Positions 25,685 to 35,324 of a stretch of 64,000 bases of DNA are shown here, piece after piece. Under the pieces are notes generated by a model. The model was given only the letters and a program-made list of their open reading frames with translations. It made no database searches and was not told where the DNA came from. The DNA is from Thalassotalea loyana (GTDB taxonomy: Bacteria > Pseudomonadota > Gammaproteobacteria > Enterobacterales > Alteromonadaceae). Location: NCBI RefSeq assembly GCF_030161435.1, contig NZ_BSSV01000001.1, positions 372,001 through 436,000 on the forward strand. Direction: 5' to 3'. Every line of letters starts with the position of its first letter. The first letter of the stretch is position 1. Position numbers and translations under genes: made by a program.

Positions 25685-26699
25685 TTAATGCACTAGTTTC
25701 TTGACTCATAGCAACGTCATCGGCAGCCGGTTGAGCATGAAATTCTTCAACAGTATATAGTCCTGCATTGATCGCTTGCTCAGAGCTCACCGCTATTTTT
25801 CCTAGTGGATACATCGCTGGCCCGGTGGGTTCGCCAAGAACATAGGTAATTCCGTTGTGACGAATTGTTTTATCTCCCGCTTCAATTGGAGCATTAATCC
25901 CCATTAATGCATGACCGTCGATAAATACCATAATCATTTCAATGCGAGGCATTAAGCTACGAAGTAATGCAGACGTTAGCGTTACTTTTGAATCACAATC
26001 CCCTTGGTTTTGATACAACAATTGCATCGGAGGAACAAAGCCTGCGCCAGCCGACGTTTGTCTAGATGCCAATGGCGAGTAGGGAATCGATTGAATAAAG
26101 TTAAGTGTGTAATCGGTGACTAAACGAATATTTCTAAGTTCAACGGTTTCCAAAATAATGGGACGAAGCGCTTTTAGCAGTGGAACAGACTGGTTTGCAA
26201 TTTTTACATGATCAGGTTTTATACCGCGCTTGCCATCAAACCGCGTAAAAATGTGATAAAAACGGTCTGCTAAATATTGATTTTGCACATCCTTTGACAG
26301 CTTTGTAAGCTGATTGTTCGCTTGCGCTAATGCTTCCTCATCTCTCGAGGACAAATTCAAACTCATGCCGCCTTGCTCTCGAGAAATCGATAAATTGACA
26401 CCCGGGATTGGTTCGTCTCGCCACGCTTTCAGCGTTTTTTTAATGATTGAGTTTTGGGCTGACTCGGGGTTGTAGGCACGAAAATTTCTAAAAGGTTTGA
26501 AAAAGCTCTCGCTACGTTCGACAAAGCTTAAGGCTTGTTGTTGCTTTTGTAGGTCTTGCCACGAAAAGCTAAGCGAAATCATGTCATCTGTGTGTTTTTT
26601 ACTAAAATTAAGTTGTTCTGCATGACTCTCCTGCGGCAATACAGTGATCGCGCAACATATTGCGAGGGTAGATAAAATAAACGAAGGTTTTTTGAACAT
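25659..26699 (-). CDS. Transglutaminase-like cysteine protease family protein, secreted
   Basis: The frame opens at 26738, but the ATG at 26699 is preferred: AGGTG lies 6 nt upstream and the protein then starts with a proper signal peptide (MFKKPSFILSTLAIC ... ESHAEQ). About 346 aa. The C-terminal half has a transglutaminase/papain-like core with Cys near residue 235 in GDCDSK and His near 263 in DGHALMG, plus an Asp/Asn position further on. The N-terminal half (about 25-160) is helical. The family cleaves or crosslinks proteins in the periplasm; the substrate is unknown. It is convergent with, and overlaps, the hybrid kinase gene. Confidence 0.75.
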   Translation of the reverse strand: MFKKPSFILSTLAICCAITVLPQESHAEQLNFSKKHTDDMISLSFSWQDLQKQQQALSFVERSESFFKPFRNFRAYNPESAQNSIIKKTLKAWRDEPIPGVNLSISREQGGMSLNLSSRDEEALAQANNQLTKLSKDVQNQYLADRFYHIFTRFDGKRGIKPDHVKIANQSVPLLKALRPIILETVELRNIRLVTDYTLNFIQSIPYSPLASRQTSAGAGFVPPMQLLYQNQGDCDSKVTLTSALLRSLMPRIEMIMVFIDGHALMGINAPIEAGDKTIRHNGITYVLGEPTGPAMYPLGKIAVSSEQAINAGLYTVEEFHAQPAADDVAMSQETSALTSSPEDPN

Positions 26700-26824
26700 A
26701 AACACCTTAGTTGTCGACACAGAATTTGGTTTAAACACGTTAAATTAAAGCAGTTTAGCTAACTACTCATTTTATGATAGTACGTTTTCGTCGCATTGAT
26801 TGCCACATATTGCTTTACATTTTC

Positions 26825-26857
26825 AAACAATTGTTTATATTTAAACAAGTGTTTAAA
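26825..26857. promoter_or_regulatory. Two tandem palindromes of PsrA type upstream of the acyl-CoA dehydrogenase
   Basis: AAACAATTGTTT at 26825-26836 and TTTAAACA-AG-TGTTTAAA at 26840-26857, with centres 18 bp apart. The second is identical in its arms to the site in front of fadB (29840-29857). The pattern C-AAAC-N-GTTT-G is like the TetR-family fatty-acid regulator PsrA of marine gammaproteobacteria. Assignment to PsrA is inference. Confidence 0.6.
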
Positions 26858-26887
26858 TCGTATGTTTAATTAATTTAGGAGCCCCTC

Positions 26888-28666
26888 ATGGCAGACTATC
26901 AAGCCCCATTGAAGGACATGAGCTTTTTACTTCACGATGTGTTTGATGTAACGAACTTGTGGCAATCACTTCCACACTTGGCCGATCATGTTGATCCAGA
27001 AACGGCTGATGCAATATTGCAAGAGTGTGCAAAAATTGCGGAACAGGAAGTCGCCCCACTTTCACAACCAGGCCATGAAACTGGTGTTAAATTTGATAAC
27101 GGTACTGTGACTACTGCACCGGGATATAAAGAAGCATTCCAAACCTACGCTGAAGGCGGTTGGACAGGCTTAGGTGGTGATGTTGAATATGGTGGCATGG
27201 GTATGCCAAAAATGATCACGGCTTTACACGAAGAAATGCTATGTTCCGCTGACATCTCATTCTCGTTATACCCTGGCTTAACTGCTGGCGCTGGCTTATC
27301 AATCGTAAAGCACGCAAGTGAAGAGCTAAAACAGCGTTACTTGACCCGCATGTATGCGGGTGAATGGGCCGGTTCAATGTGTTTGACCGAGTCTCATTCT
27401 GGTACTGACCTTGGTATGATTCGCACGAAAGCCGTACCGCAAGACGATGGCTCTTATAAAATCACAGGTGAGAAAATTTTTATCACGGGTGGTGAACACG
27501 ACCTCACCGAAAATATCGTACATCTAGTTTTAGCAAAATTGCCAGATGCTCCGGCAGGCCCGCGTGGTATATCATTATTCCTTGTACCAAAGGTACTCGT
27601 GAATGACGATGAAACACTTGGTGAACCGAACAATGTTAGATGTGGTTCAATTGAACACAAAATGGGTATCAATGCTTCGGCAACTTGTGTGATGAACTTT
27701 GATGATGCGACGGGTTACTTAGTTGGCGAGTTAAATAAAGGACTCGCATGCATGTTCACTATGATGAACTTTGAGCGTATTGGTGTTGGTATCCAAGGTA
27801 TTGGTGCAGCAGAGCGTTCATACCAAAATGCCTTAGAATACGCGAAAGACCGTCTACAAGGTCGTGCATTATCAGGTGCTAAGTCGCCAGAAAAGCCAGC
27901 CGACTCAATTATGGTGCATGGCGATGTGCGCCGCATGTTATTAAACATGAAAGCATCGAATGAAGGATCTCGTGCCTTATCGACTTACATTTCAATGAAA
28001 CTCGATATTGCAACCTATGGTGAAGGTGAAGAAAAAGCTAAAGCAGACGCTTTAGTTGCGTTAATGACACCCATTGCTAAAGCATTCTTTACCGATTTAG
28101 GTTTCGAAAGCACGGTTGCTGGACAGCAAGTATTTGGTGGTCATGGTTTCATTCGTGAGTGGGGTCAAGAGCAGTTAGTACGAGACTGTCGTATTGCGCA
28201 AATTTATGAAGGGACGAACGGTATCCAAGCGATGGACTTATTAGCGCGTAAAGTTGCGGGTTCTAAAGGTGAAATGTTCACCGTCTTTGCTGAAGAAGTT
28301 CAAGCCTATATTGCAAAAACGACAGCAGATAATATGCAAGAATTCATTGCGCCATTGGCTAAAGCACTTGCTGAATTAGAAACACTAACAAAGGATGTGT
28401 TAACCAAAGCAGCAAGCAATCCTGAAGAGCTTGGTACATCAGCAAACGACTACTTACACGTATTCGGTTACACTGCAATGGCATACGTGTGGGCGTTAAT
28501 GGCAGAGAAATCACTTGAAAAAGTAGACCAAGATGAGTTCTATGTAGCGAAAGTGAAAACAGCGCGCTACTACTTCAAGCGTTTATTACCAAGAACACAG
28601 TCATTAATTGCAGCAATCAATGCTGGTAGCGATGTGTTATTCGATATTGAAGATGAATTGTTTTAA
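26888..28666 (+). CDS. Acyl-CoA dehydrogenase with C-terminal extension domain
   Basis: A 592-aa FAD enzyme that should oxidise an acyl-CoA to the 2-enoyl-CoA, the first step of beta-oxidation. Domains in order: ACAD N-terminal helices (about 40-155), the middle beta domain with MCLTESHSGTDLG and ITGEKIFITGGEHD, the C-terminal helical domain (about 280-450) with QVFGGHGFIREWGQE and the YEGTNGIQAMDLL signature, and an extra helical C-terminal domain (about 465-590) typical of the long bacterial ACADs related to DmdC. Chain-length specificity cannot be read. TAGGAG precedes the ATG. Two PsrA-like operators lie just upstream and an intrinsic terminator follows, so it is monocistronic and probably co-regulated with fadBA. 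Confidence 0.92.
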   Translation: MADYQAPLKDMSFLLHDVFDVTNLWQSLPHLADHVDPETADAILQECAKIAEQEVAPLSQPGHETGVKFDNGTVTTAPGYKEAFQTYAEGGWTGLGGDVEYGGMGMPKMITALHEEMLCSADISFSLYPGLTAGAGLSIVKHASEELKQRYLTRMYAGEWAGSMCLTESHSGTDLGMIRTKAVPQDDGSYKITGEKIFITGGEHDLTENIVHLVLAKLPDAPAGPRGISLFLVPKVLVNDDETLGEPNNVRCGSIEHKMGINASATCVMNFDDATGYLVGELNKGLACMFTMMNFERIGVGIQGIGAAERSYQNALEYAKDRLQGRALSGAKSPEKPADSIMVHGDVRRMLLNMKASNEGSRALSTYISMKLDIATYGEGEEKAKADALVALMTPIAKAFFTDLGFESTVAGQQVFGGHGFIREWGQEQLVRDCRIAQIYEGTNGIQAMDLLARKVAGSKGEMFTVFAEEVQAYIAKTTADNMQEFIAPLAKALAELETLTKDVLTKAASNPEELGTSANDYLHVFGYTAMAYVWALMAEKSLEKVDQDEFYVAKVKTARYYFKRLLPRTQSLIAAINAGSDVLFDIEDELF

Positions 28667-28690
28667 TCAGTAATGCTTTAAATCAAATTA

Positions 28691-28718
28691 AAAGCTCGCT
28701 AGGTTGCGAGCTTTTTTG
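28691..28718 (+). terminator. Intrinsic terminator of the acyl-CoA dehydrogenase gene
   Basis: Stem AAGCTCGC / GCGAGCTT with a 6-nt loop followed by a run of six T at 28712-28717. Confidence 0.85.
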
Positions 28719-28740
28719 TATCCAGACTATAATAAACTTG

Positions 28741-28841
28741 ATTGGCAATCATAGCACTGTGTTAAGTTGCCAATGTTAAATGCAGGGAAGCATAAAGTTG
28801 AAACGGAGTTTGCCTAATTGGCGCATTCATAGCATCCCTGC
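28741..28841 (+). promoter_or_regulatory. Region with two long-range inverted repeats upstream of the DUF2059-like gene
   Basis: A perfect 8-bp inverted repeat ATTGGCAA (28741-28748) / TTGCCAAT (28767-28774) and a 7-bp pair GCAGGGA (28782-28788) / TCCCTGC (28835-28841). The first may be an operator; the second lies in the presumed 5' leader and could fold into a structure spanning about 60 nt. Confidence 0.35.
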
Positions 28842-28869
28842 TAATTCAAAGCTTTTATTAGGGATTACT

Positions 28870-29715
28870 ATGAAAAAATTCACTTCATTCCTTGGTGGTA
28901 CGCTTATCGCCGTGTCTTCATTGTTAACATTTAACCTTCATGCAGAATCAGCAAGTGATGGTCAGATTTATCAACTTCTTGATAAGTCAGGTACAACACG
29001 CATGATAGAAGGGCTACCTCTACAGATGCAAGCTATGGGGCAGCAAATTGGGTTAACGGCAAAAGATCCAAAAGAACATCAAGATTTTATGTCACTTTTT
29101 GTCGGTACAATTAACACCGACCAAATGATGCAGCAAATGCTTGATAGTGTTAAAAGTAATATGAGCTCAGATGACATTCAGGGTGTTTTAGATTGGCTAA
29201 ATAGTGATGTTGGAGAGCGTATTGTCAGTGCCGAATTGAAGTCAGCTGAACCTGAATTTCAGCAAGCATTAATGCTATATATTGCGGAGTTACAAACCTC
29301 TCCTCCATCAAATGAACGCAAACAAGTGATTATGGATTTTGTTGAAAAATCAAACATGGTTGATCAAGGCATGAACATGGTTGCCAATATGATGAAGAAT
29401 ATGTTTGCTGCGGTAAAGGCGAAAGAGCCTGATAATAAAGAACTTGCTGCAAATTTGGATAACCAATTAGCGTTTATGGTCGACAGCATGCGTCCAGCAT
29501 TTGAGCAACAAATGGTGTTAACGTCATATTATTTATATCAAGACATTAGCAACGAAGATATTGCCAAATACTCTCAATTTTTTGAGCAACCAACAGGCCA
29601 GAAGTATTTGACCGTTATGTATGAAGCTCTCTCGGATACAATGTCTACATGGGGAACGAGTATGATTACAGAATTGATGGCTCAGCATGACAAGTTAGAA
29701 GCAAATGCAGAGTAA
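28870..29715 (+). CDS. DUF2059-like secreted protein
   Basis: The frame is open from 28780, but the ATG at 28870 is preferred: AGGGA precedes it and a signal peptide follows directly (MKKFTSFLGGTLIAV ... NLHAES). About 281 aa, helical, with two related halves each carrying a pattern like W-L-N-S-D-V-G-E-R or F-F-E-Q-P-T-G-Q-K-Y, which recalls the DUF2059 motif (F-x-S/T-P-x-G-x-K). Methionine-rich stretches occur (MDFVEKSNMVDQGMNMV). Probably periplasmic; molecular role unknown. It lies between two fatty-acid oxidation units but has its own promoter region. Confidence 0.65.
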   Translation: MKKFTSFLGGTLIAVSSLLTFNLHAESASDGQIYQLLDKSGTTRMIEGLPLQMQAMGQQIGLTAKDPKEHQDFMSLFVGTINTDQMMQQMLDSVKSNMSSDDIQGVLDWLNSDVGERIVSAELKSAEPEFQQALMLYIAELQTSPPSNERKQVIMDFVEKSNMVDQGMNMVANMMKNMFAAVKAKEPDNKELAANLDNQLAFMVDSMRPAFEQQMVLTSYYLYQDISNEDIAKYSQFFEQPTGQKYLTVMYEALSDTMSTWGTSMITELMAQHDKLEANAE

Positions 29716-29839
29716 TTACTTCAAAAACTGTTGATAGAATTATGATGAGAAAAGGCTCCAAAATCATTGGGGCCTTTATTTTTTTAATCGTTATCGATTA
29801 ACGACTTTAGCTAATTTCAGCTTACATTTATACGCCCAA

Positions 29840-29857
29840 TTTAAACAGGTGTTTAAA
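29840..29857. promoter_or_regulatory. PsrA-like palindrome upstream of fadBA
   Basis: TTTAAACA-GG-TGTTTAAA, perfect 8-nt arms identical to those of the site at 26840-26857, located about 105 bp before the fadB start. Shared operator sequence points to joint control of both beta-oxidation units. Confidence 0.65.
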
Positions 29858-29962
29858 AAATTTGATTTTCGAAGTTATTCAAGGCACACTCAAGCAGCTA
29901 TTATTACATCAATAACAAATATTTTGTTCAGAAAGCACCTTTAAGGTGAAGGAGAGGAAGGC

Positions 29963-32125
29963 ATGTTATTTCAAGGCAAAAGCCTTACTGCCGAGCTACT
30001 TGCTGACGGTATTGTTGAAATGCAATTCAACGCCGAAGGTTCAGTAAATAAGTTCGACCAGGCAACATTTGAAGAGTTCGTCGCAGTTATCGACGCGATT
30101 AAAAACTGTAACGAAGCTAAAGGTGTATTAGTTACATCGGGTAAGTCAACATTCATCGTTGGTGCTGACATTACTGAATTCTTAGAGACATTCAAGCGCC
30201 CAGAAGAAGAGTTAGTTCCTTGGGTTAAAAACGCTTCAGACATTTTTGACGCATTTGAAGATTTAGAAATGCCAACAATCGCTGCAGTTAATGGTTTTGC
30301 ATTGGGCGGTGGTTGTGAAATGATTTTATCATGTGACTTCCGTATTGCAGACACCACGGCATCAGTTGGCTTACCAGAAGTTAAATTAGGCTTAATGCCA
30401 GGCTTTGGCGGCACGGTTCGTTTACCTCGCCTTATCGGTGCGGACAACGCAGTTGAGTGGATGTCTACTGGTAAGCCTCATAAGCCAGAGCAAGCACTAA
30501 AAGTTGGTGTATTAGATTCTGTTGTTGCACCAGAAATGCTTAAAGAAGGTGCTATCTCAATTCTTAAGCAAGCAATTGACGGCAAATTAGACTGGCGTGC
30601 AAAACGTCAACCTAAACTTGAAGCATTAAAGCTTAGCCCAACTGAAAAAGTGATGACCTTCAATACGTGTAAAGGCATGATCGCGGCTAAAGCGGGTAAA
30701 CACTACCCAGCGCCTATGGTGATGGTGAGCTCAATTGAAGCGGCATGTGATTTAGACCGTGCTGGCGCAATGGCTATCGAAAACCAAGGTTTTGCAAAGC
30801 TTGCAAAAACTGATGCGGCAACAGCGCAAATCGGTTTATTCCTGTCTGATCAAGTGATCAAAGGTAAAGCGAAGAAAGCGGGCAAGATTGCGACTAAAGC
30901 AATTAATAAAGCAGCGGTTTTAGGTGCTGGCATCATGGGTGGCGGAATCGCTTACCAATCTGCATACAAAGGCACGCCTATCGTGATGAAAGACATCGCA
31001 GATAGCGCATTAGATTTAGGTTTAACAACGGCAGCTGGCTTATTAACTAAGCAAGTAGAACGTGGTCGTATGAAGCCAGCTAAAATGGCAGGCGTATTAA
31101 ATGCGATTACACCAACGTTAAGCTACGACAACGTAAAAGATGTTGACGTTGTTGTTGAAGCGGTAGTTGAAAACCCGAAGGTTAAAGGTATCGTTTTAGC
31201 TGAAGTAGAGGGTATTGTTGCAGAAGACGCTATCGTTACTTCAAACACATCAACTATCTCAATCGATTTATTGGCTGAGAGTGTTAAACGTAAAGACAAG
31301 TTCTGTGGTATGCACTTCTTCAACCCTGTGCACAAAATGCCATTGGTAGAAGTTATTCGCGGTAAAGAAACATCTGACGAAACGGTTGCTGCTGTTGTTG
31401 CATACGCAGCGAAAATGGGTAAATCACCTATCGTTGTTAACGACTGCCCAGGTTTCTACGTAAACCGTGTGTTATTCCCATACTTTGCTGGCTTTAGTCA
31501 CCTAGTTAAAGAAGGTGCTGACTTTACTGCTGTTGATAAAGTGATGGAAAAACAATACGGCTGGCCAATGGGCCCTGCTTACTTACTTGACGTAGTAGGC
31601 ATCGACACAGCTGATCACTGTACAGGCGTTATGTCTGCGGGCTTCCCAACTCGCATGCAGAAGATCGACGGTGACCCAGTTAGCAAAATGTACGCAAACG
31701 AACGTTTTGGTCAAAAGAACGGTAAAGGTTTCTATGACTACGGTACTGACAAGCGTGGTAAGCCAACAAAAGTTCCTTCAGAAACAGCTTACGAATTAAT
31801 TGGTAACGCACAGCATGCGGATTTCTCTGCAGATGAAATCATCGCTCGTCTAATGATCCCTATGGTGAACGAAGTCGTTCGCTGTTTAGAAGAAGGTATC
31901 GTTGATACAGCAGCTGAAGCTGATATGGGCTTAATTTACGGCTTAGGTTTCCCTCCGTTCCGCGGTGGTCCAATTCGTTACTTAGAAACTGTTGGTATTG
32001 CTAATTTCATTGAAATGGCAGACAAGTACGCTCACTTAGGTGAGATTTACCAAGTAACAGACGGTATGCGTGAAATGGCTGCATCAGGTAAGTCATACTT
32101 CACAACAGACGTTAAAACAGCTTAA
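29963..32125 (+). CDS. fadB: Fatty-acid oxidation complex alpha subunit FadB
   Basis: A 720-aa multifunctional enzyme close in length to E. coli FadB (729). The N-terminal enoyl-CoA hydratase/isomerase domain (about 1-190) has [10 protein letters not shown], the catalytic Glu region [12 protein letters not shown] and [15 protein letters not shown]. The central NAD-binding 3-hydroxyacyl-CoA dehydrogenase domain begins at [13 protein letters not shown] and contains NTSTISI and [15 protein letters not shown] with the catalytic His. Two C-terminal dehydrogenase domains follow. It hydrates 2-enoyl-CoA and oxidises the 3-hydroxyacyl-CoA, in complex with FadA, in the cytoplasm. AAGGAGAGG precedes the ATG. 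fadA follows after 15 nt, so they form an operon under a PsrA-like site. Confidence 0.97.
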   Translation: MLFQGKSLTAELLADGIVEMQFNAEGSVNKFDQATFEEFVAVIDAIKNCNEAKGVLVTSGKSTFIVGADITEFLETFKRPEEELVPWVKNASDIFDAFEDLEMPTIAAVNGFALGGGCEMILSCDFRIADTTASVGLPEVKLGLMPGFGGTVRLPRLIGADNAVEWMSTGKPHKPEQALKVGVLDSVVAPEMLKEGAISILKQAIDGKLDWRAKRQPKLEALKLSPTEKVMTFNTCKGMIAAKAGKHYPAPMVMVSSIEAACDLDRAGAMAIENQGFAKLAKTDAATAQIGLFLSDQVIKGKAKKAGKIATKAINKAAVLGAGIMGGGIAYQSAYKGTPIVMKDIADSALDLGLTTAAGLLTKQVERGRMKPAKMAGVLNAITPTLSYDNVKDVDVVVEAVVENPKVKGIVLAEVEGIVAEDAIVTSNTSTISIDLLAESVKRKDKFCGMHFFNPVHKMPLVEVIRGKETSDETVAAVVAYAAKMGKSPIVVNDCPGFYVNRVLFPYFAGFSHLVKEGADFTAVDKVMEKQYGWPMGPAYLLDVVGIDTADHCTGVMSAGFPTRMQKIDGDPVSKMYANERFGQKNGKGFYDYGTDKRGKPTKVPSETAYELIGNAQHADFSADEIIARLMIPMVNEVVRCLEEGIVDTAAEADMGLIYGLGFPPFRGGPIRYLETVGIANFIEMADKYAHLGEIYQVTDGMREMAASGKSYFTTDVKTA

Positions 32126-33304
<1,179 letters not shown>

Positions 33305-33468
33305 ATTATGGCTAAATAGCCCATCTTCATTGTTGGGAGTGCTCATTGACATTCGTCAACTCCGCGCTCCCGCCTTGAAGCTGAACTATTTATCTCAGCA
33401 TTAATAACTCGTTAAACGTTATTTTCACCTTGAACTAAAACCACTATCCATCGCAATGGATAATTTTT

Positions 33469-33492
33469 AAGAGCTACTTCGGTAGCTCTTTC
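33469..33492 (+). terminator. UUCG-loop intrinsic terminator, copy 1
   Basis: A 9-bp stem AAGAGCTAC / GTAGCTCTT closed by a TTCG tetraloop, with a short T tail, behind fadA. The T tail is interrupted by C in this copy. Confidence 0.8.
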
Positions 33493-33634
33493 TGTTTGTT
33501 GGAGAGCTCATTGACATTCGTCAACTCCGCGCTCCCGCCTTGAAGCTGAACTATTTATCTCAGAATTAATAACTCGTTAAACGTTATTTTCGCCTTGAAC
33601 TAAAACCACTATCCATCGCAATGGATAATTTTTT

Positions 33635-33659
33635 AAGAGCTACTTCGGTAGCTCTTTTT
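33635..33659 (+). terminator. UUCG-loop intrinsic terminator, copy 2
   Basis: Same stem and TTCG loop as the first copy, followed by a cleaner T run (five T at 33655-33659), so it should be the stronger of the two. Confidence 0.85.
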
Positions 33660-33754
33660 GTTTGTGTGAGTGATGATTGGCACGTATAAACGATGCACTG
33701 CAGTCATGAAAATATGTTTTCTCTTTCCACAGGTAGTGCTAATGACTTTTGGAT

Positions 33755-33785
33755 AAAAAAAACACCGCTTGGCGGTGTTTTTTTG
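33755..33785. terminator. Bidirectional intrinsic terminator
   Basis: Stem AACACCGC (33761-33768) / GCGGTGTT (33772-33779) with A run on the left and T run on the right, so it can stop transcription from both sides. It directly follows the minus-strand PEP-CTERM gene. Confidence 0.85.
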
Positions 33786-33799
33786 ATTGGGATAGAAGC

Positions 33800-34465
33800 T
33801 TATTTACGTCTTTTTACTGCCATCATTAGGCTAGCGAATAACATTAGCATCCATGTACTTGGTTCTGGTACCTTACTAAATGCAACATCTTTAAGTCTAA
33901 CACCGTCGCTTGCACCATCTACCCAAACCATAAAGGCCGTGCCAATCGCTGAACCTGGAACAAAGAATAAGTCTTCAGGGTACGATAAAGCTGGTGCATC
34001 GACAAAAACATCACTGATTTCTATCTGTGTAGGCGAAAGAAAATAAGCAATTGAGAAGTTTACATCATCATCATCGCTTAGTGATGATAATAAAAAGTCG
34101 TGGATATTAACGGCCTCTGAGAACTGCAAAAGTAACCCTTCGTCTGGGTCCGTGCTGTAATCGCCAGAGTTACCACCGTCTATTTTTGAGCCATCGTTAG
34201 CACTAGACTTTACACCAATACCATTATCTCTTACTGACACACCAAAGCCATTGTCCACTAACGTCCATGGTTCTAATTGGTCTTGGTCACTGTTATAACT
34301 AGTTGTCCATGCTGAAATAGTTAAGCTAATGCCCATTTCTTCATAGGTTAGTTCAGATACGACATCGTCCGGTTGACCACTAAAATCGATAATAATTGGA
34401 CTTGCGACGGCAACATTAAGGCTTAAACCCAAAACGGCGAAAATAAGGGTGCGTAAGGTGTTCAT
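33800..34465 (-). CDS. PEP-CTERM sorting domain protein
   Basis: A 221-aa exported protein: signal peptide (MNTLRTLIFAVLGLSLNVAVA), a beta-rich middle part of about 170 residues with many Asp/Ser/Asn (for example GIGVKSSANDGSKIDGG), and a C-terminal PEP-CTERM tail made of VPEPSTW, a hydrophobic helix and KRRK. Such tails are recognised by exosortase (EpsH/XrtA-type), which removes the tail during export or attachment to exopolysaccharide. No exosortase gene is in the window. The substrate-like middle domain was not assigned to a family. Confidence 0.85.
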   Translation of the reverse strand: MNTLRTLIFAVLGLSLNVAVASPIIIDFSGQPDDVVSELTYEEMGISLTISAWTTSYNSDQDQLEPWTLVDNGFGVSVRDNGIGVKSSANDGSKIDGGNSGDYSTDPDEGLLLQFSEAVNIHDFLLSSLSDDDDVNFSIAYFLSPTQIEISDVFVDAPALSYPEDLFFVPGSAIGTAFMVWVDGASDGVRLKDVAFSKVPEPSTWMLMLFASLMMAVKRRK

Positions 34466-34684
34466 ATTTATAGGAATTCTCTACTGCTAATATTAATCGT
34501 TACGGCTACAGCAATAATCGAACCAACTGGTTAACCTGTTGATTTATATGATTTATATTTTCCTTCGAACAAGAGAATATGCATAGTCGTAAAAATAGCT
34601 GACACTTATATGAGCAGCTTTTTCACAGTAGAGAACTTGGCACTCTACACGTTGAGTTTCGGTTTTTAAAAACAAGGAGGATGG

Positions 34685-35179
34685 TTAAAACATGATGGCA
34701 AAAGTGGCACCTGCAACGATTGACGTCTCGCCGTCGACAAAGTCCACTGCAATCATGGGGGCGATCTTAAACTTATCAAATTTGTAGTCGTATGCAGCTG
34801 ATAAGCGATACAAATCTTCGGTATGACTATCATGGCCATGAATTTCTTCTTTTCCCACGCCGATACCTAACCAAATATTTTTGTGAGGGCTATACAGTGC
34901 TGAAGCAACATAGGTTTCTATACCATCGCCGTGGTGAGCATGGTTTGTTCGCTCCCATGCGACACTTGCGGCCCAGCTATGATTGAACTCATAAATATAT
35001 TCTAGACCGTAACTAAAATAAGTATGGTGCTCAGTGTCTACCCCATCTAAAAAAACACCAAGAGAATGAGGGGTTTCCAATATGTGTTGGCGCTTAAATT
35101 CGTTACTTTCGTGCGTTTCCGCCCATGATGTTGAGCTGAGTATCAAAAGCATTAACAGGCAGGTAATTCGTTTTAACAT
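34685..35179 (-). CDS. Small outer-membrane beta-barrel-like protein
   Basis: The frame opens at 35212, but the ATG at 35179 fits better: AAGGTC precedes it and a signal peptide follows (MLKRITCLLMLLILSS ... SWAET). About 164 aa. The mature part has alternating hydrophobic/polar strands (YFSYGLEYIYEF, AASVAWERT, NIWLGIGVGKEEI, YRLSAAYDYKF, KIAPMIAVDFV) and ends in a terminal aromatic, IMF, as outer-membrane barrels do. It is rich in histidine (HHGDG, HAHH, HGHDSH), which might bind metal (inference). Stand-alone gene; function unknown. Confidence 0.65.
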   Translation of the reverse strand: MLKRITCLLMLLILSSTSWAETHESNEFKRQHILETPHSLGVFLDGVDTEHHTYFSYGLEYIYEFNHSWAASVAWERTNHAHHGDGIETYVASALYSPHKNIWLGIGVGKEEIHGHDSHTEDLYRLSAAYDYKFDKFKIAPMIAVDFVDGETSIVAGATFAIMF

Positions 35180-35324
35180 GATTCGACCTTGTACATTCTG
35201 TAATGCTGACAAATGATAAGGTCTTTAAACCTAAAAACTAGATGATAAATGTAGAGTGATATTGCGAATTGTTACCAATAACGGCCGATAGGTTACTTTG
35301 TTTACATTGTATTTATCATGTCCG

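Larger units (their letters stand above)
33331..33665 (+). repeat. Tandem duplication of a ~165-bp hairpin-rich unit with terminator
   Basis: Two copies, about 33331-33499 and 33497-33665, differing by three substitutions and one extra T. Each unit contains in order: TTGAC-attc-GTCAA (first at 33346-33359), AATAAC / GTTATT (33403-33423), TATCCAT-cgca-ATGGATA (33445-33462) and the terminator AAGAGCTAC-TTCG-GTAGCTCTT. No reading frame of note. This looks like a structured 3' UTR or small RNA in duplicate rather than spacer DNA. Confidence 0.8.
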
